DNA of 64,000 nt from an uncultured Clostridia bacterium (GTDB lineage: Bacteria; Bacillota; Clostridia; Oscillospirales; Ruminococcaceae): NCBI GenBank assembly GCA_947629905.1, contig CANRFM010000003.1:1-64000 (forward strand), read 5' to 3'. A model generated the notes under the pieces. That model searched no databases. It was not told the DNA's origin and saw nothing but the letters and a program-made list of their open reading frames with translations. Position 1 is the first letter of the stretch. Every line of letters starts with the position of its first letter. Made by a program: the position numbers and the translations under genes. This document shows positions 1-9,676 of the stretch, piece after piece.

Positions 1-438
1 GGCCAGGTCGTTGTCAATGGTCTTGGGAACGCCCAAAAACTTCTGGGAATGTCCCTTGATGATCGCGTAATCGGACAGCCTCTTGATCGTGTCCATGGAG
101 TCGTTGCCGCCGATATAGATGAAGATGCCGATCCGGTGCGTGGTAAAAGTTTCCAGAATTTTTTCGTAGTCCGTGGGATCGTCCTCGAAATCTTTCAGTT
201 TGTAACGGCATGAGCCGAGCATGGTCGATGGTGTCTGCCGGAGCAGCTCCATGTCCTCATTGGTGCGGATGATGGATTTCAGGTTGATCAGTTCGTCATT
301 GATCATGCCCTCGATACCGTTGATCGAGCCGAAAATGGCATCAATGTCCCCGGTCAGCAGTCCCTGCTTGAAAACGCCCACCAGACTTGCATTGATAGCG
401 CAGGTAGGACCGCCGGATTGTGCGATCGCAATATTCAT
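1..438 (-). CDS. 6-phosphofructokinase (probably PPi-dependent type), 3' part outside window
   Basis: Reverse-strand reading from ATG at 438: MNIAIAQSGGPTCAINASLVGVFKQG...YIGGNDSMDTIKRLSDYA...GVPKTIDNDLA; PFK GGND and PKTIDND motifs. Truncated by the window edge. Confidence 0.88.
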   Translation of the reverse strand, partial: MNIAIAQSGGPTCAINASLVGVFKQGLLTGDIDAIFGSINGIEGMINDELINLKSIIRTNEDMELLRQTPSTMLGSCRYKLKDFEDDPTDYEKILETFTTHRIGIFIYIGGNDSMDTIKRLSDYAIIKGHSQKFLGVPKTIDNDLA

Positions 439-827
439 ATGAAAAGCCTCCCATGTGCCGGAGCAAGCCGGCAGATAATCACATAATAGTATTATAACAG
501 ATATTGCAAAAAAAAGCAAGACTTGTCCTTAAAATAAATGCGGCATCTGTTTTTCTGAAAAAGCGCCGGCGCAATATACTCTCAGGGAGATCCCGGAAAA
601 AAGGATTTTCCACAGAACTTCTTCCCGGAATATTGGGAGAAACCAGTAAAAAAACGGTGTTTTCAACAAACAGGGCAACCACAATATGTTGTGGTTGCAG
701 GAAAAATCAGGGAAACAGGAAGAAGCCGCCCCGAAAGGGACTTTTTATCTGCCAAAAAACGCAAATCAGCTTGTTTTTTATATAATATAACCATATTTTT
801 GCACTTCATATTGTGCACAATGAACTA

Positions 828-856
828 TTGACAAGCGGGGAATTATGCTGTATACT
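828..856 (+). promoter_or_regulatory. SigA-type promoter of nrdD (TTGACA-17-TATACT)
   Basis: TTGACA 828-833, TATACT 851-856, 17-bp spacer. Confidence 0.75.
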
Positions 857-911
857 TAAAAATAGCGAAAATAAACATACACAACATCTTGTATAGAGGG
901 AGGTAACCGGA

Positions 912-3227
912 ATGCTGATGTATATTACAAAGCGTGACGGACGGAAAGTACCGTTCAACGTGGAAAAAATAGTCAATGCGATATTCAAGGCTGCCAAGGC
1001 AGTCGGCGGAACGGACTACGAGGAAGCGACCCGTGTTGCAGAGGAGGTCTGCAGGCTCTGCGAAACCAAGTACGGCGATACGCCTACTGTAGAACAGGTG
1101 CAGGATCTGGTGGAGAAGGTGCTGATCGAGCGTGGACACGCCCAGACGGCGAAAGCCTACATCCTCTACCGCTACGAGCGTACCCGTTCCCGGGAAATGA
1201 AGACCAACCTGATGACCGTCCTCAACGAGCTGACGTTCAACGCCGCCAAGGACAGTGACATCAAGCGGGAGAATGCCAACATTGACGGCGACACAGCCAT
1301 GGGTACGATGCTCAAATACGGCAGCGTTTCCGCAAAGGAGTTCTATGAGCTGTATGTCCTCAAGCCGGAACACGCTAAGGCACATTCCAACGGTGACATT
1401 CACATCCACGATCTGGATTTTCTGACTTTGACAACGACCTGCTGTCAGATCGACCTGATCAAGCTGTTCAAGAATGGCTTTTCCACGGGACACGGTTTCC
1501 TGCGGGAACCGAATGACATTGCAAGCTATTCGGCACTTGCTTGTATTGCCATCCAGTCCAACCAGAACGACCAGCACGGCGGGCAGAGCGTTCCCAATTT
1601 TGACTATGCCATGGCTGACGGCGTGCGCAAGACCTATGTTGCCCGCTACAAGCAGAACATCGCACGGGCACTGGAGCTGTTGGCTGGCATGGACAATGCC
1701 GAGGAACAGGCAGATGCCTTGCTCTCTGCCATGGAGGCAGAGGGGACTCTTCCGGTGCTTGCCAATGACAATGGTTTTGCCGAACGTGCTGCGGCATGGC
1801 TCACCGAACGGACGGATGCCGAAACGGCACAGAAAGTGCTGGCATTTGCCGCCAAGCACGCCTACAAGGAGACCAACCGTGCCACCTATCAGGCAATGGA
1901 AGCCCTCGTACATAACCTCAACACCATGAACAGCCGTGCCGGTGCGCAGACACCGTTCTCATCCATTAACTACGGCACAGACACCACGCCGGAAGGGCGC
2001 ATGGTCATTGAAAATATTCTCCTTGCCAATGAAGCCGGACTTGGAAACGGCGAAACACCGATCTTCCCCATCCACATCTTCAAGATCAAGGAGGGCATCA
2101 ACTACAACCCCGAAGACCCGAACTACGACCTCTTCAAGCTTGCCTGCCGTGTTTCGGCAAAGCGCCTGTTCCCGAATTTTTCCTTCATTGATGCCCCCTA
2201 TAACCTCAAGTATTACAAGGAAGGGGACTACCGCACGGAGATCGCCTACATGGGCTGCCGGACAAGAGTCATCGGCAACGTCCATGATCCCAGCCGTGAG
2301 ATCGTCACCGGCAGGGGCAACCTCAGTTTCACCTCGATCAACCTGCCACGGCTTGCCATTGAGGCAAACCATGATATAGACAAGTTCTATGAAAGTTTAG
2401 ATGCGCTGATGGATCTGGCGATCGACCAGCTCAAGGATCGTTTCCGCATTCAGTGTTCCAAGAAAGTCCGCAATTTCCCGTTCCTGATGGGACAGGGCAT
2501 CTGGATCGACTCCGAAAAGCTCAGTCCGGATGAGAGCGTAGCAGAAGTCCTGAAACACGGTACACTTTCTGTCGGTTTCATTGGACTGGCAGAGACCCTG
2601 AAAGCCCTGATCGGAGAGCATCACGGCGAGAGCGACCGTGCCCGTGCGCTCGGCATTGAGATCATTTCGAGAATGCGCAACCGTCTGGATGCGGAATCCA
2701 AGGCTACAAAGCTGAATTTCTCCCTGTTAGCAACACCGGCAGAGGGACTTTCCGGGCGCTTTGTGAAGATGGATGCCAAGAAGTACGGCATCATCCCCGG
2801 CGTGACAGACAGAAGTTATTATACCAACTCTTTCCATGTTCCGGTGTATTATCCGATCAGTGCCTTTGACAAGATCAAGATCGAAGCCCCCTACCATGAA
2901 TTGACCAATGCAGGGCATATCAGCTATGTGGAGCTGGACGGCGATCCGCTCCAGAATTTAGCAGCCTTTGAGAAGATCATCCGCTGCATGAAAGAATCCG
3001 GCATTGGGTATGGCTCGATCAACCACCCGGTAGACCGTGACCCGATCTGCGGCTATACCGGCATTATCGGGGATAAATGCCCCCTGTGCGGCAGACCGGA
3101 GAAAGACCACAACAAGGTAGGTTTTGAGCGTATCCGCCGTATTACCGGCTATCTGGTCGGCACACTTGACCGCTTCAATGATGCTAAGCGCAAAGAGGTC
3201 GAGGACAGAGTGAAACATAACGTGTAA
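912..3227 (+). CDS. nrdD: Anaerobic ribonucleoside-triphosphate reductase
   Basis: 771 aa; N-terminal ATP-cone (ITKRDGRKVPFNVEKI), C-terminal Cys cluster, glycyl-radical motif RITGYLVGT; followed by nrdG. Confidence 0.96.
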   Translation: MLMYITKRDGRKVPFNVEKIVNAIFKAAKAVGGTDYEEATRVAEEVCRLCETKYGDTPTVEQVQDLVEKVLIERGHAQTAKAYILYRYERTRSREMKTNLMTVLNELTFNAAKDSDIKRENANIDGDTAMGTMLKYGSVSAKEFYELYVLKPEHAKAHSNGDIHIHDLDFLTLTTTCCQIDLIKLFKNGFSTGHGFLREPNDIASYSALACIAIQSNQNDQHGGQSVPNFDYAMADGVRKTYVARYKQNIARALELLAGMDNAEEQADALLSAMEAEGTLPVLANDNGFAERAAAWLTERTDAETAQKVLAFAAKHAYKETNRATYQAMEALVHNLNTMNSRAGAQTPFSSINYGTDTTPEGRMVIENILLANEAGLGNGETPIFPIHIFKIKEGINYNPEDPNYDLFKLACRVSAKRLFPNFSFIDAPYNLKYYKEGDYRTEIAYMGCRTRVIGNVHDPSREIVTGRGNLSFTSINLPRLAIEANHDIDKFYESLDALMDLAIDQLKDRFRIQCSKKVRNFPFLMGQGIWIDSEKLSPDESVAEVLKHGTLSVGFIGLAETLKALIGEHHGESDRARALGIEIISRMRNRLDAESKATKLNFSLLATPAEGLSGRFVKMDAKKYGIIPGVTDRSYYTNSFHVPVYYPISAFDKIKIEAPYHELTNAGHISYVELDGDPLQNLAAFEKIIRCMKESGIGYGSINHPVDRDPICGYTGIIGDKCPLCGRPEKDHNKVGFERIRRITGYLVGTLDRFNDAKRKEVEDRVKHNV

Positions 3228-3287
3228 ATTTGACCGGTTCACCCTCCGTCAGGAGGGTGAACGTTTCTACAGTGCAGGAGGTGCAGG

Positions 3288-3785
3288 ATGCTGACAATTT
3301 CTGACACGGTCAACGATTCTATCGTAGACGGACCGGGGCTGCGGTTTGCGATTTTTGTGCAGGGCTGTCCGCACCATTGTCCGGGCTGTCACAATCCGCA
3401 GACGCATCCGTTCACAGGCGGAAAGCAAGTCACCACGGAGGAGCTGCTTGCTAAAATACAGGCAAATCCGCTGCTGGACGGCGTGACGTTCAGTGGGGGA
3501 GAGCCGTTCTGTCAGGCGCAGGCGCTTGCGGAACTTGGCAGGGAAGTGCGGAAATTCGGACTGAACATCATCACTTACACGGGGTACAAGTTTGAGTATC
3601 TGTACGAACACCGGGCAGAAAACGGCATCGGTGAGCTGCTTTCCGTGACGGACTGGCTGATCGACGGGCGGTTTGTGGAGGAGCTGCGCAGTCTGGAGCT
3701 GCATTTCCGGGGCAGCGCCAATCAGCGGATCCTTGCTGTACCGGAAAGCCTTGCTGCCGGACAGGCAGTGGAGACGGACCTATGA
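3288..3785 (+). CDS. nrdG: Anaerobic ribonucleotide reductase activating protein (radical SAM)
   Basis: GPGLRFAIFVQGCPHHCPGCHNPQTH radical-SAM CxxxCxxC motif; follows nrdD. Confidence 0.95.
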   Translation: MLTISDTVNDSIVDGPGLRFAIFVQGCPHHCPGCHNPQTHPFTGGKQVTTEELLAKIQANPLLDGVTFSGGEPFCQAQALAELGREVRKFGLNIITYTGYKFEYLYEHRAENGIGELLSVTDWLIDGRFVEELRSLELHFRGSANQRILAVPESLAAGQAVETDL

Positions 3786-4051
3786 ATTATACCTATATGC
3801 TGCAATGTGCGGACGGTACGTTTTACACGGGCTGGACGAACGATCTCCCGAAACGGCTGAAAACACACAGCGCCGGAAAAGGCGGAAAATACACCCGCTC
3901 CCGGCTCCCGGTGAAGCTCGTCTATGCGGAGGAACACGAGGAACGTGCGGAAGCCATGCGCCGGGAGGTGCAGATCAAGCGGCTTTCCCGTAAAAGAAAG
4001 CAAGAACTTCTGGACAGCGCCGGCAATGTTGCACCTGCGTTTGATGAATAA
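3782..4051 (+). CDS. GIY-YIG nuclease family protein (UPF0213-like)
   Basis: NYTYMLQCADGTFYTGWTNDLPKRLKTH...RSRLPVKLVYAEEHEERAEAMRREVQIKRLSRKRK; overlaps the nrdG stop. Confidence 0.9.
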   Translation: MNYTYMLQCADGTFYTGWTNDLPKRLKTHSAGKGGKYTRSRLPVKLVYAEEHEERAEAMRREVQIKRLSRKRKQELLDSAGNVAPAFDE

Positions 4052-4079
4052 AGGATGAATTAGCTGAAATCGATCCGAA

Positions 4080-4114
4080 AAGTGCGTTCTGTTTCAAGAA
4101 TGCACTTCTTTTTT
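4080..4114 (+). terminator. Rho-independent terminator after the nrdDG operon
   Basis: AAGTGCGTTCT-gtttca-AGAATGCACTT followed by CTTTTTT. Confidence 0.8.
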
Positions 4115-4244
4115 CCGGAACAGGGTTCAAATATAATATAAATAGTCAGTTTACGCTGCTTTTGTTCATTGTAATTTGATATTGTTTAAGGTAAAATAAA
4201 ATATAAAGACATTGATCGTTCACAAAGTCAGAAGGGGGAATAGT

Positions 4245-7181
4245 ATGAAAACGATCAGACAAAGGATCATAGGCACGATCTTATCCTGCGCAGTAGCGCT
4301 GACCGGCTTTGCGGGTGTATCTGCGCCGGTCGCAGCAGCACAGACGGAGTGGAAATTCGACCTCGGCGGCGGAGGGGCAGCATCCGGCTTCACGGGCGTG
4401 AGTGCTGCAGATGGCTACAACGCCTCAGCCGGGTACGGATTTTCGGATACTTCCGGTGTCAAGAATGTGGCTGCTTCCGGCGGCGGCTCGTGGAGCGATG
4501 CGGTGCAGTTCACGTCCGACAAGACGACGTTCAACGTTGACCTGCCCAAAGGGCTGTATCAGGTCTCCGTTGCGACCGGAGACACCAGCCGCACCAGCAT
4601 CAAAGCGGAAGGGATGCTCCAGCTCATCAACCTGACCGGGAACAATGCCTTTGACACGTTCCAGCTTCCTGTTACAGACGGGCAGCTCAATATTCAGGCA
4701 GTTGCCGGACGGGCGAACACGCCGTTTTCTATCAGTGCGGTAGAGATCACGCAGCTCAATACCACAGGCGAGACGAATCCTACGATCTGGCTCTGCGGGG
4801 ATTCTACAGTCGCCAATTATTACAATACAGCCGATACAGCACAGCATGGCTGGGGGCAGCTTCTTGGCGATTTTCTGGACGGCACGGCTGCGGAAGGCTA
4901 TCAGGTGCGCAACATGGCAGCAAGCGGTCAGTATGCCAAAGGTTTCGTGGACGGCGGACAGTTCGATGCGATCGAAGCCTACGGCAGGACAGGGGACTAC
5001 TATGTGATCGCCATTGGTATCAATGATACGAACTATTCCAACGCAGACGAGTACACGGCTGTTGTGACAGACATGGTACAGCGTGCGAAGAAAAAGGGCA
5101 TGGAAGTCGTTCTTGTCAAGCAGCAGGGAAGAAGAAGCGACCTGAACCGCAGTCCGCTGCTTGGCGGCAGATGGTTCGGCGGACAGCTGGACAGCATTGG
5201 TGCAGCGGAGAATGTGAGAGTCATCGACCTGTTCACACCGTGGCAGGAATTTGGGCTTTCCGTAGGCTTTGACGGCATGGCGGAATACTATGCAGCCGAT
5301 GATGACCTGCACCAGAGCAAAGCAGGCTCGACCAAACTTGCGGAGATCATGGCAGGGCTGCTGTTCAGCGGCAGTGCAGCTGGTCCGCAGGGGGATGTAC
5401 TGGAGGGTGTGCCGGAGGTATTCATGCTCCGGAATGGAAATTCCAACCAGTATCTTTCCTTGGATGCTGCGCCGGGCACGAATGTGTCACAGCAAGCGGC
5501 CCCCGGCATTGACAGCAGATTGGCACTCTGGAAAGCTGTTCCGGCAGAGGACAATTACTATCACCTCGTCAGTGCAGCCGATGAGAGCAAGTATCTCGAC
5601 ATTTACCAAGCCAAAGCGGTCAACGGTACCAATGTCGGTATCTGGTCGGACAGCGGTTCGGATGCACAGCTGTTCCGTTTCCTGAAACAGGACGACGGCA
5701 GCTATATCATCACCACAAAGGTCTCGGACGGCAAGAGTGCCGTCGAGGTCAAGGATGCTTCTCTTGACAGCGGTGCAAATGTGCAGGAATGGGAGAGAAA
5801 CGGACACGCCTGTCAGACGTGGTTCATTGACAATGCGGTGACTTCAGCCGGGGCAGTGACAGCGGGCGACCTGAATGCAGACGGCGTGGTGGATGTGTTC
5901 GATGAAGCGCTGATGAAGCGGGCGCTTTCGGAGGAGGGCATTACCCACGCACAGCGCAGGGTCTCCGACCTCAACGGCGATGCGAAAGTCAATACGGACG
6001 ATCTGACAGTGATGCGGGATTTTGTCCTTGGCAAGGGGAAGATCACCTCTGTGGCAGAGGGCAAGGATGTTTACTATGCCATTGATGCAGCGTACAGCAA
6101 GGGCTTGACAGAAAATGTCAATACAGGCTTTACGTCTGATGCGTATCTGAATCTGGACAACAACGATCTCAGCTTTGTGGAATTTACAGTCAACGTACCG
6201 AAAGACGGCAATTATCTGTGCACGTTCCACATTGCCAACGGCAGTGCCAGCAACCGGCTGATGAAGATCGAGGTCAATGCCAATACGGACTACTGGATGC
6301 AGGATTTCCTCTCAACAGAGGCATGGACAACATGGCAGGAACGTGCCATTGTGCTGCCGCTGATCGCCGGTGCGAACCTCATTCGTCTGACTTCCGCCAC
6401 GGCGGAGGGCGGTCCGAATATGGACTACCTGCGCACGGAATGGACGGACGAGCCGATCGCTGAAACCTATCAGCCGCCGACAGAACCGGAACCCGCACCG
6501 CAGGGGACGACCATTTACATTGCAGGCGATTCCACCGTGCAGTCCTATCGTGCCAGCTATGCACCGCAGCAGGGCTGGGGCTATTATCTGGGGGACTATT
6601 TCACGGAGGGTGTGACGGTTTCCAACCATGCCATTGCGGGGCGCAGTTCCAAGAGCTTCTATGACAATGGCAGATTGCAGACCATTCTCGATGCGATCCA
6701 GCCGGGGGATTATCTCCTTGTGCAGTTCGCCATCAACGATTCCGCTGCCTCAAATGCGGAGCGCTATGCCCCGGTCTGCGGCAATGCAGATAACCCGGCA
6801 GAGGGTTCCTATGAATGGTACATGACGCAGTACATCAAGGGCGCACTGGACAAGGGCGCAACACCCATTCTGGTGACAACGGTCATCGGCTTGAAAGCAT
6901 ACTCCAACGGCAAATTTGTCAACAGCTACACCAACTACTGCGATGCGTGCAAGAGCCTTGCGGCGAAGTATAAGATCCCCTGCATTGACCTGAACACACT
7001 GATGGTTGATCACTATAACAGTATCGGCTACGATGCTGCCTATCAGTATCATCTGTGCGGCGCTGTCGAGGGTTCGACCGATATGACGCACTTCACGGAG
7101 AAAGGCGCCAATGCCGTGGCAGGACTGGTGGCAGGTGCGATCAAGGAACTGGGACTTCCGGTTTCTGCGAATGTCAAATAA
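4245..7181 (+). CDS. Secreted dockerin-containing carbohydrate esterase with two SGNH (CE12/rhamnogalacturonan acetylesterase-like) domains
   Basis: Signal peptide; N-terminal WKFDLGGG module; SGNH-1 (GDSTVANYYN ... DDLHQSKAG); ricin-type CBM13-like segment (SNQYLSLDAAPGTNVSQQ); dockerin (GDLNADGVVDVFDEALMKRAL...SDLNGDAKVNTDDLTVMRDFVLGK); CBM35-like segment; SGNH-2 (GDSTVQSYRASYAPQQGWG ... DMTHFTEKG). Start placed at ATG 4245 after GAAGGGGG. Confidence 0.85.
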   Translation: MKTIRQRIIGTILSCAVALTGFAGVSAPVAAAQTEWKFDLGGGGAASGFTGVSAADGYNASAGYGFSDTSGVKNVAASGGGSWSDAVQFTSDKTTFNVDLPKGLYQVSVATGDTSRTSIKAEGMLQLINLTGNNAFDTFQLPVTDGQLNIQAVAGRANTPFSISAVEITQLNTTGETNPTIWLCGDSTVANYYNTADTAQHGWGQLLGDFLDGTAAEGYQVRNMAASGQYAKGFVDGGQFDAIEAYGRTGDYYVIAIGINDTNYSNADEYTAVVTDMVQRAKKKGMEVVLVKQQGRRSDLNRSPLLGGRWFGGQLDSIGAAENVRVIDLFTPWQEFGLSVGFDGMAEYYAADDDLHQSKAGSTKLAEIMAGLLFSGSAAGPQGDVLEGVPEVFMLRNGNSNQYLSLDAAPGTNVSQQAAPGIDSRLALWKAVPAEDNYYHLVSAADESKYLDIYQAKAVNGTNVGIWSDSGSDAQLFRFLKQDDGSYIITTKVSDGKSAVEVKDASLDSGANVQEWERNGHACQTWFIDNAVTSAGAVTAGDLNADGVVDVFDEALMKRALSEEGITHAQRRVSDLNGDAKVNTDDLTVMRDFVLGKGKITSVAEGKDVYYAIDAAYSKGLTENVNTGFTSDAYLNLDNNDLSFVEFTVNVPKDGNYLCTFHIANGSASNRLMKIEVNANTDYWMQDFLSTEAWTTWQERAIVLPLIAGANLIRLTSATAEGGPNMDYLRTEWTDEPIAETYQPPTEPEPAPQGTTIYIAGDSTVQSYRASYAPQQGWGYYLGDYFTEGVTVSNHAIAGRSSKSFYDNGRLQTILDAIQPGDYLLVQFAINDSAASNAERYAPVCGNADNPAEGSYEWYMTQYIKGALDKGATPILVTTVIGLKAYSNGKFVNSYTNYCDACKSLAAKYKIPCIDLNTLMVDHYNSIGYDAAYQYHLCGAVEGSTDMTHFTEKGANAVAGLVAGAIKELGLPVSANVK

Positions 7182-7185
7182 ACCC

Positions 7186-7219
7186 AAAGTACCCGTTTCA
7201 GCAGGAAGCGGGTACTTTT
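7186..7219. terminator. Intrinsic terminator hairpin
   Basis: AAAGTACCCGTTTC/GAAGCGGGTACTTT 14-bp stem with one G-T wobble, then T. Confidence 0.75.
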
Positions 7220-7314
7220 CATGGGAGACGTACAGAAAAATCCGCAAATATGTTACCGGATTCTGAAAAAGTTTTTAAGAGTGCTGCCTTAACAGTAAAA
7301 ATTTGAAAAAACCC

Positions 7315-7343
7315 TTGACAAATTGCCTGAAATGTGGTAAAAT
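7315..7343 (+). promoter_or_regulatory. Promoter of the rplU-prp-rpmA operon (TTGACA-17-TAAAAT)
   Basis: TTGACA 7315-7320, TAAAAT 7338-7343. Confidence 0.75.
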
Positions 7344-7348
7344 AATAA

Positions 7349-7429
7349 AGCCGCTTGTGCCGGGTTTCTGCAAGTGCATTTGGATGCCGCCCGATACAGC
7401 GAGTTCAAAGAAAAGGCAGGTGCCGAAAA
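7349..7429 (+). ncRNA. Candidate L21 ribosomal protein leader RNA
   Basis: About 80-nt structured-looking 5' UTR between a strong promoter and rplU; L21 leaders are known upstream of rplU in Firmicutes. Covariance match not verified. Confidence 0.5.
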
Positions 7430-7741
7430 ATGTACGCAGTAATCGAAACTGGCGGAAAGCAGGTGCGTGTGCAGGAAGGTGACATCGTGTTCATCGAAAA
7501 GCTCAACGCAGAGGCAGAATCCGCTGTGACCTTTGACAAGGTCGTAGCCGTTGGCACGGATGACGGTATCAAGGTGGGTGTCCCCTATGTGGAGGGCGCA
7601 GCTGTTACCGCTAAGGTGCTCAAGAATGGCAAGGGCAAGAAGATCACCGTCTTTACCTACAAGCCCAAGAAGGGTCAGAAGCGTAAGATGGGTCACAGAC
7701 AGCCCTACACACAGGTACAGATCGAATCCATTCAGGCATAA
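7430..7741 (+). CDS. rplU: 50S ribosomal protein L21
   Basis: [25 protein letters not shown]...[14 protein letters not shown]. Confidence 0.97.
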   Translation: MYAVIETGGKQVRVQEGDIVFIEKLNAEAESAVTFDKVVAVGTDDGIKVGVPYVEGAAVTAKVLKNGKGKKITVFTYKPKKGQKRKMGHRQPYTQVQIESIQA

Positions 7742-7742
7742 C

Positions 7743-8057
7743 ATGATTCGGGCTGTTTTCCAGCAAAACAACGGCAGACTCTGCGGGTTCTCCGTGAGTG
7801 GACACGCAGGGTATGCAGATGCAGGAGCAGACATCGTCTGTGCGGCAGTGACATCTGCCGTGCAGCTTGCGGCAAATCTCATTACCGAACAGTTCGGGGA
7901 GAAAGCTGCTGTACGGGCGGAGGATAACACGGTCGCCTGTACTTTAGCACAGCCGACCGGAAACGGTGTGCGTGTGCTCGAGGGGCTGCTTGTGCATTTA
8001 CAGTGTGTCTCCGGGCAATTTCCGGGGACGATCCAGATCTCAGTTTCGGAGGTGTAA
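7743..8057 (+). CDS. prp: Ribosomal-processing cysteine protease Prp
   Basis: [33 protein letters not shown]; located between L21 and L27. Confidence 0.95.
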   Translation: MIRAVFQQNNGRLCGFSVSGHAGYADAGADIVCAAVTSAVQLAANLITEQFGEKAAVRAEDNTVACTLAQPTGNGVRVLEGLLVHLQCVSGQFPGTIQISVSEV

Positions 8058-8060
8058 TCA

Positions 8061-8339
8061 ATGCTTAATCTCAGTATGCAGTTCTTTGCCCATAAAAAAG
8101 GTATGGGTTCTACCAAGAACGGTCGTGATTCCGAATCCAAGCGCCTCGGCGTGAAGCGTGCGGACGGACAGATGGTGACTGCCGGCAGCATTCTCGTGCG
8201 CCAGCGTGGTACACATATTCATCCCGGTATCGGCGTAGGCAAGGGCTCTGACGATACGCTGTTTGCAATGGTAGACGGCAGAGTCAGATTTGAGCGCTGG
8301 GGACGTGACCGTAAGCGTGTCAGTGTTTACGCTGACTAA
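8061..8339 (+). CDS. rpmA: 50S ribosomal protein L27 with Firmicute N-terminal extension
   Basis: [37 protein letters not shown]. Confidence 0.97.
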   Translation: MLNLSMQFFAHKKGMGSTKNGRDSESKRLGVKRADGQMVTAGSILVRQRGTHIHPGIGVGKGSDDTLFAMVDGRVRFERWGRDRKRVSVYAD

Positions 8340-8347
8340 TGAATGAC

Positions 8348-8384
8348 AATCCCAGGCTTGTTCTGAAGCTTGGGATTTCGTTTT
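8348..8384 (+). terminator. Intrinsic terminator between rpmA and obgE
   Basis: AATCCCAGGCTT-gttctg-AAGCTTGGGATT then TCGTTTT. Confidence 0.65.
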
Positions 8385-8410
8385 CACACAGCAGGAGGGA
8401 GGTACAGACG

Positions 8411-9676
8411 ATGTTTGTCGATAAGGCGAAAATACGCATCAAAGCCGGCGACGGCGGAGACGGTGCAGTCTCCTTTCACAGGGAAAAATATGTGGCAGCC
8501 GGCGGTCCTGACGGCGGAGACGGCGGCAGAGGCGGCGATGTGGTTTTCGTGGCAGATGACAGTATGTCCTCCCTGCTTGACTTCCGCTACAAGCGGAAAT
8601 TCACTGCTCCCAATGGCGAAAACGGTGCGGCAAAACGCTGCACCGGAAGAAGCGCCCAGCCGCTTGTCATTAAGGTACCAAGGGGTACGCTCATCCGGGA
8701 AGCACAGTCCGGCAGAATTATGGCGGATATTTCCGATGATGCGCCCCATGTACTGGCACAGGGCGGCAGAGGGGGCAAAGGCAACCAGCATTTTGCCACA
8801 TCCACAAGACAGATCCCACGCTTCGCCAAGCCCGGTTTTCCGGGGGAGGCTTTTGAGGTGACACTGGAACTGAAACTGCTTGCCGATGTGGGACTGGTTG
8901 GCTTTCCGAGTGTGGGCAAGTCCAGCCTGATCTCCGTGGTCAGCGCTGCCCGCCCGAAAATTGCGGACTACCATTTTACGACCTTAACGCCCGTACTCGG
9001 CGTGGTGAAGCTGAACGAGGAGCGTTCGTTCGTCATGGCGGACATCCCCGGACTGATCGAGGGCGCAAGCGAGGGCGTGGGCTTAGGGCATGAGTTCCTG
9101 CGCCATGTGGAACGGTGCAGACTGATCGTTCACGTGCTGGATGTGTCCGGCATCGAGGGACGTGACCCGGAAGAAGATTTCCGCATCATCAACCGGGAAC
9201 TTGCCAATTTCAGCGAAGCACTGGCACAATGCCCCCAGATCGTTGCTGCCAACAAGTGCGACCTTGCCACGGAAGAACAGATCGCATCGCTGCGGGCGTA
9301 TATCGAGGGGCAGGGGCTGCCGTTCTTTCCCATTTCTGCTGCGACCACAGAGGGGACAAAAGCCTTGATACAGGCGATCGGGGAGAAACTTGCCGGACTG
9401 CCGCCTGTCAGGGTCTATGAACCCGAACCCATTCCCGTGGCACTGCCGGAAAGCGGACAACCGTTCGAGGTGGAAAAGGCGGACGGCATCTATTACGTGG
9501 AAGCGCCATGGCTGGAGGGCATCCTGCGGACAGTGAACATGGAGGACTACTCCTCGCTGCAATATTTCCAGCGTGTGCTGCGTTCGAGCGGCATCATTGA
9601 CAAGCTGGAGGAAATGGGCGTGCAGGAGGGTGATACCGTCAATGTCTGCGGCTTTGCATTTGATTATGTCAGGTAA
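8411..9676 (+). CDS. obgE: GTPase ObgE/CgtA
   Basis: MFVDKAKIRIKAGDGGDGAVSFHREKYVAAGGPDGGDGG; G1 GFPSVGKSSL; C-terminal OCT domain. Confidence 0.96.
   Translation: MFVDKAKIRIKAGDGGDGAVSFHREKYVAAGGPDGGDGGRGGDVVFVADDSMSSLLDFRYKRKFTAPNGENGAAKRCTGRSAQPLVIKVPRGTLIREAQSGRIMADISDDAPHVLAQGGRGGKGNQHFATSTRQIPRFAKPGFPGEAFEVTLELKLLADVGLVGFPSVGKSSLISVVSAARPKIADYHFTTLTPVLGVVKLNEERSFVMADIPGLIEGASEGVGLGHEFLRHVERCRLIVHVLDVSGIEGRDPEEDFRIINRELANFSEALAQCPQIVAANKCDLATEEQIASLRAYIEGQGLPFFPISAATTEGTKALIQAIGEKLAGLPPVRVYEPEPIPVALPESGQPFEVEKADGIYYVEAPWLEGILRTVNMEDYSSLQYFQRVLRSSGIIDKLEEMGVQEGDTVNVCGFAFDYVR

Noticed and set aside
504-785. 93-aa ORF in the intergenic gap upstream of nrdD
   Set aside because: Basic low-complexity translation, no convincing RBS, AT-rich noncoding composition; kept only as a possible transcript region.
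843-1913. 356-aa minus-strand ORF opposite nrdD
   Set aside because: Shadow of nrdD coding bias.
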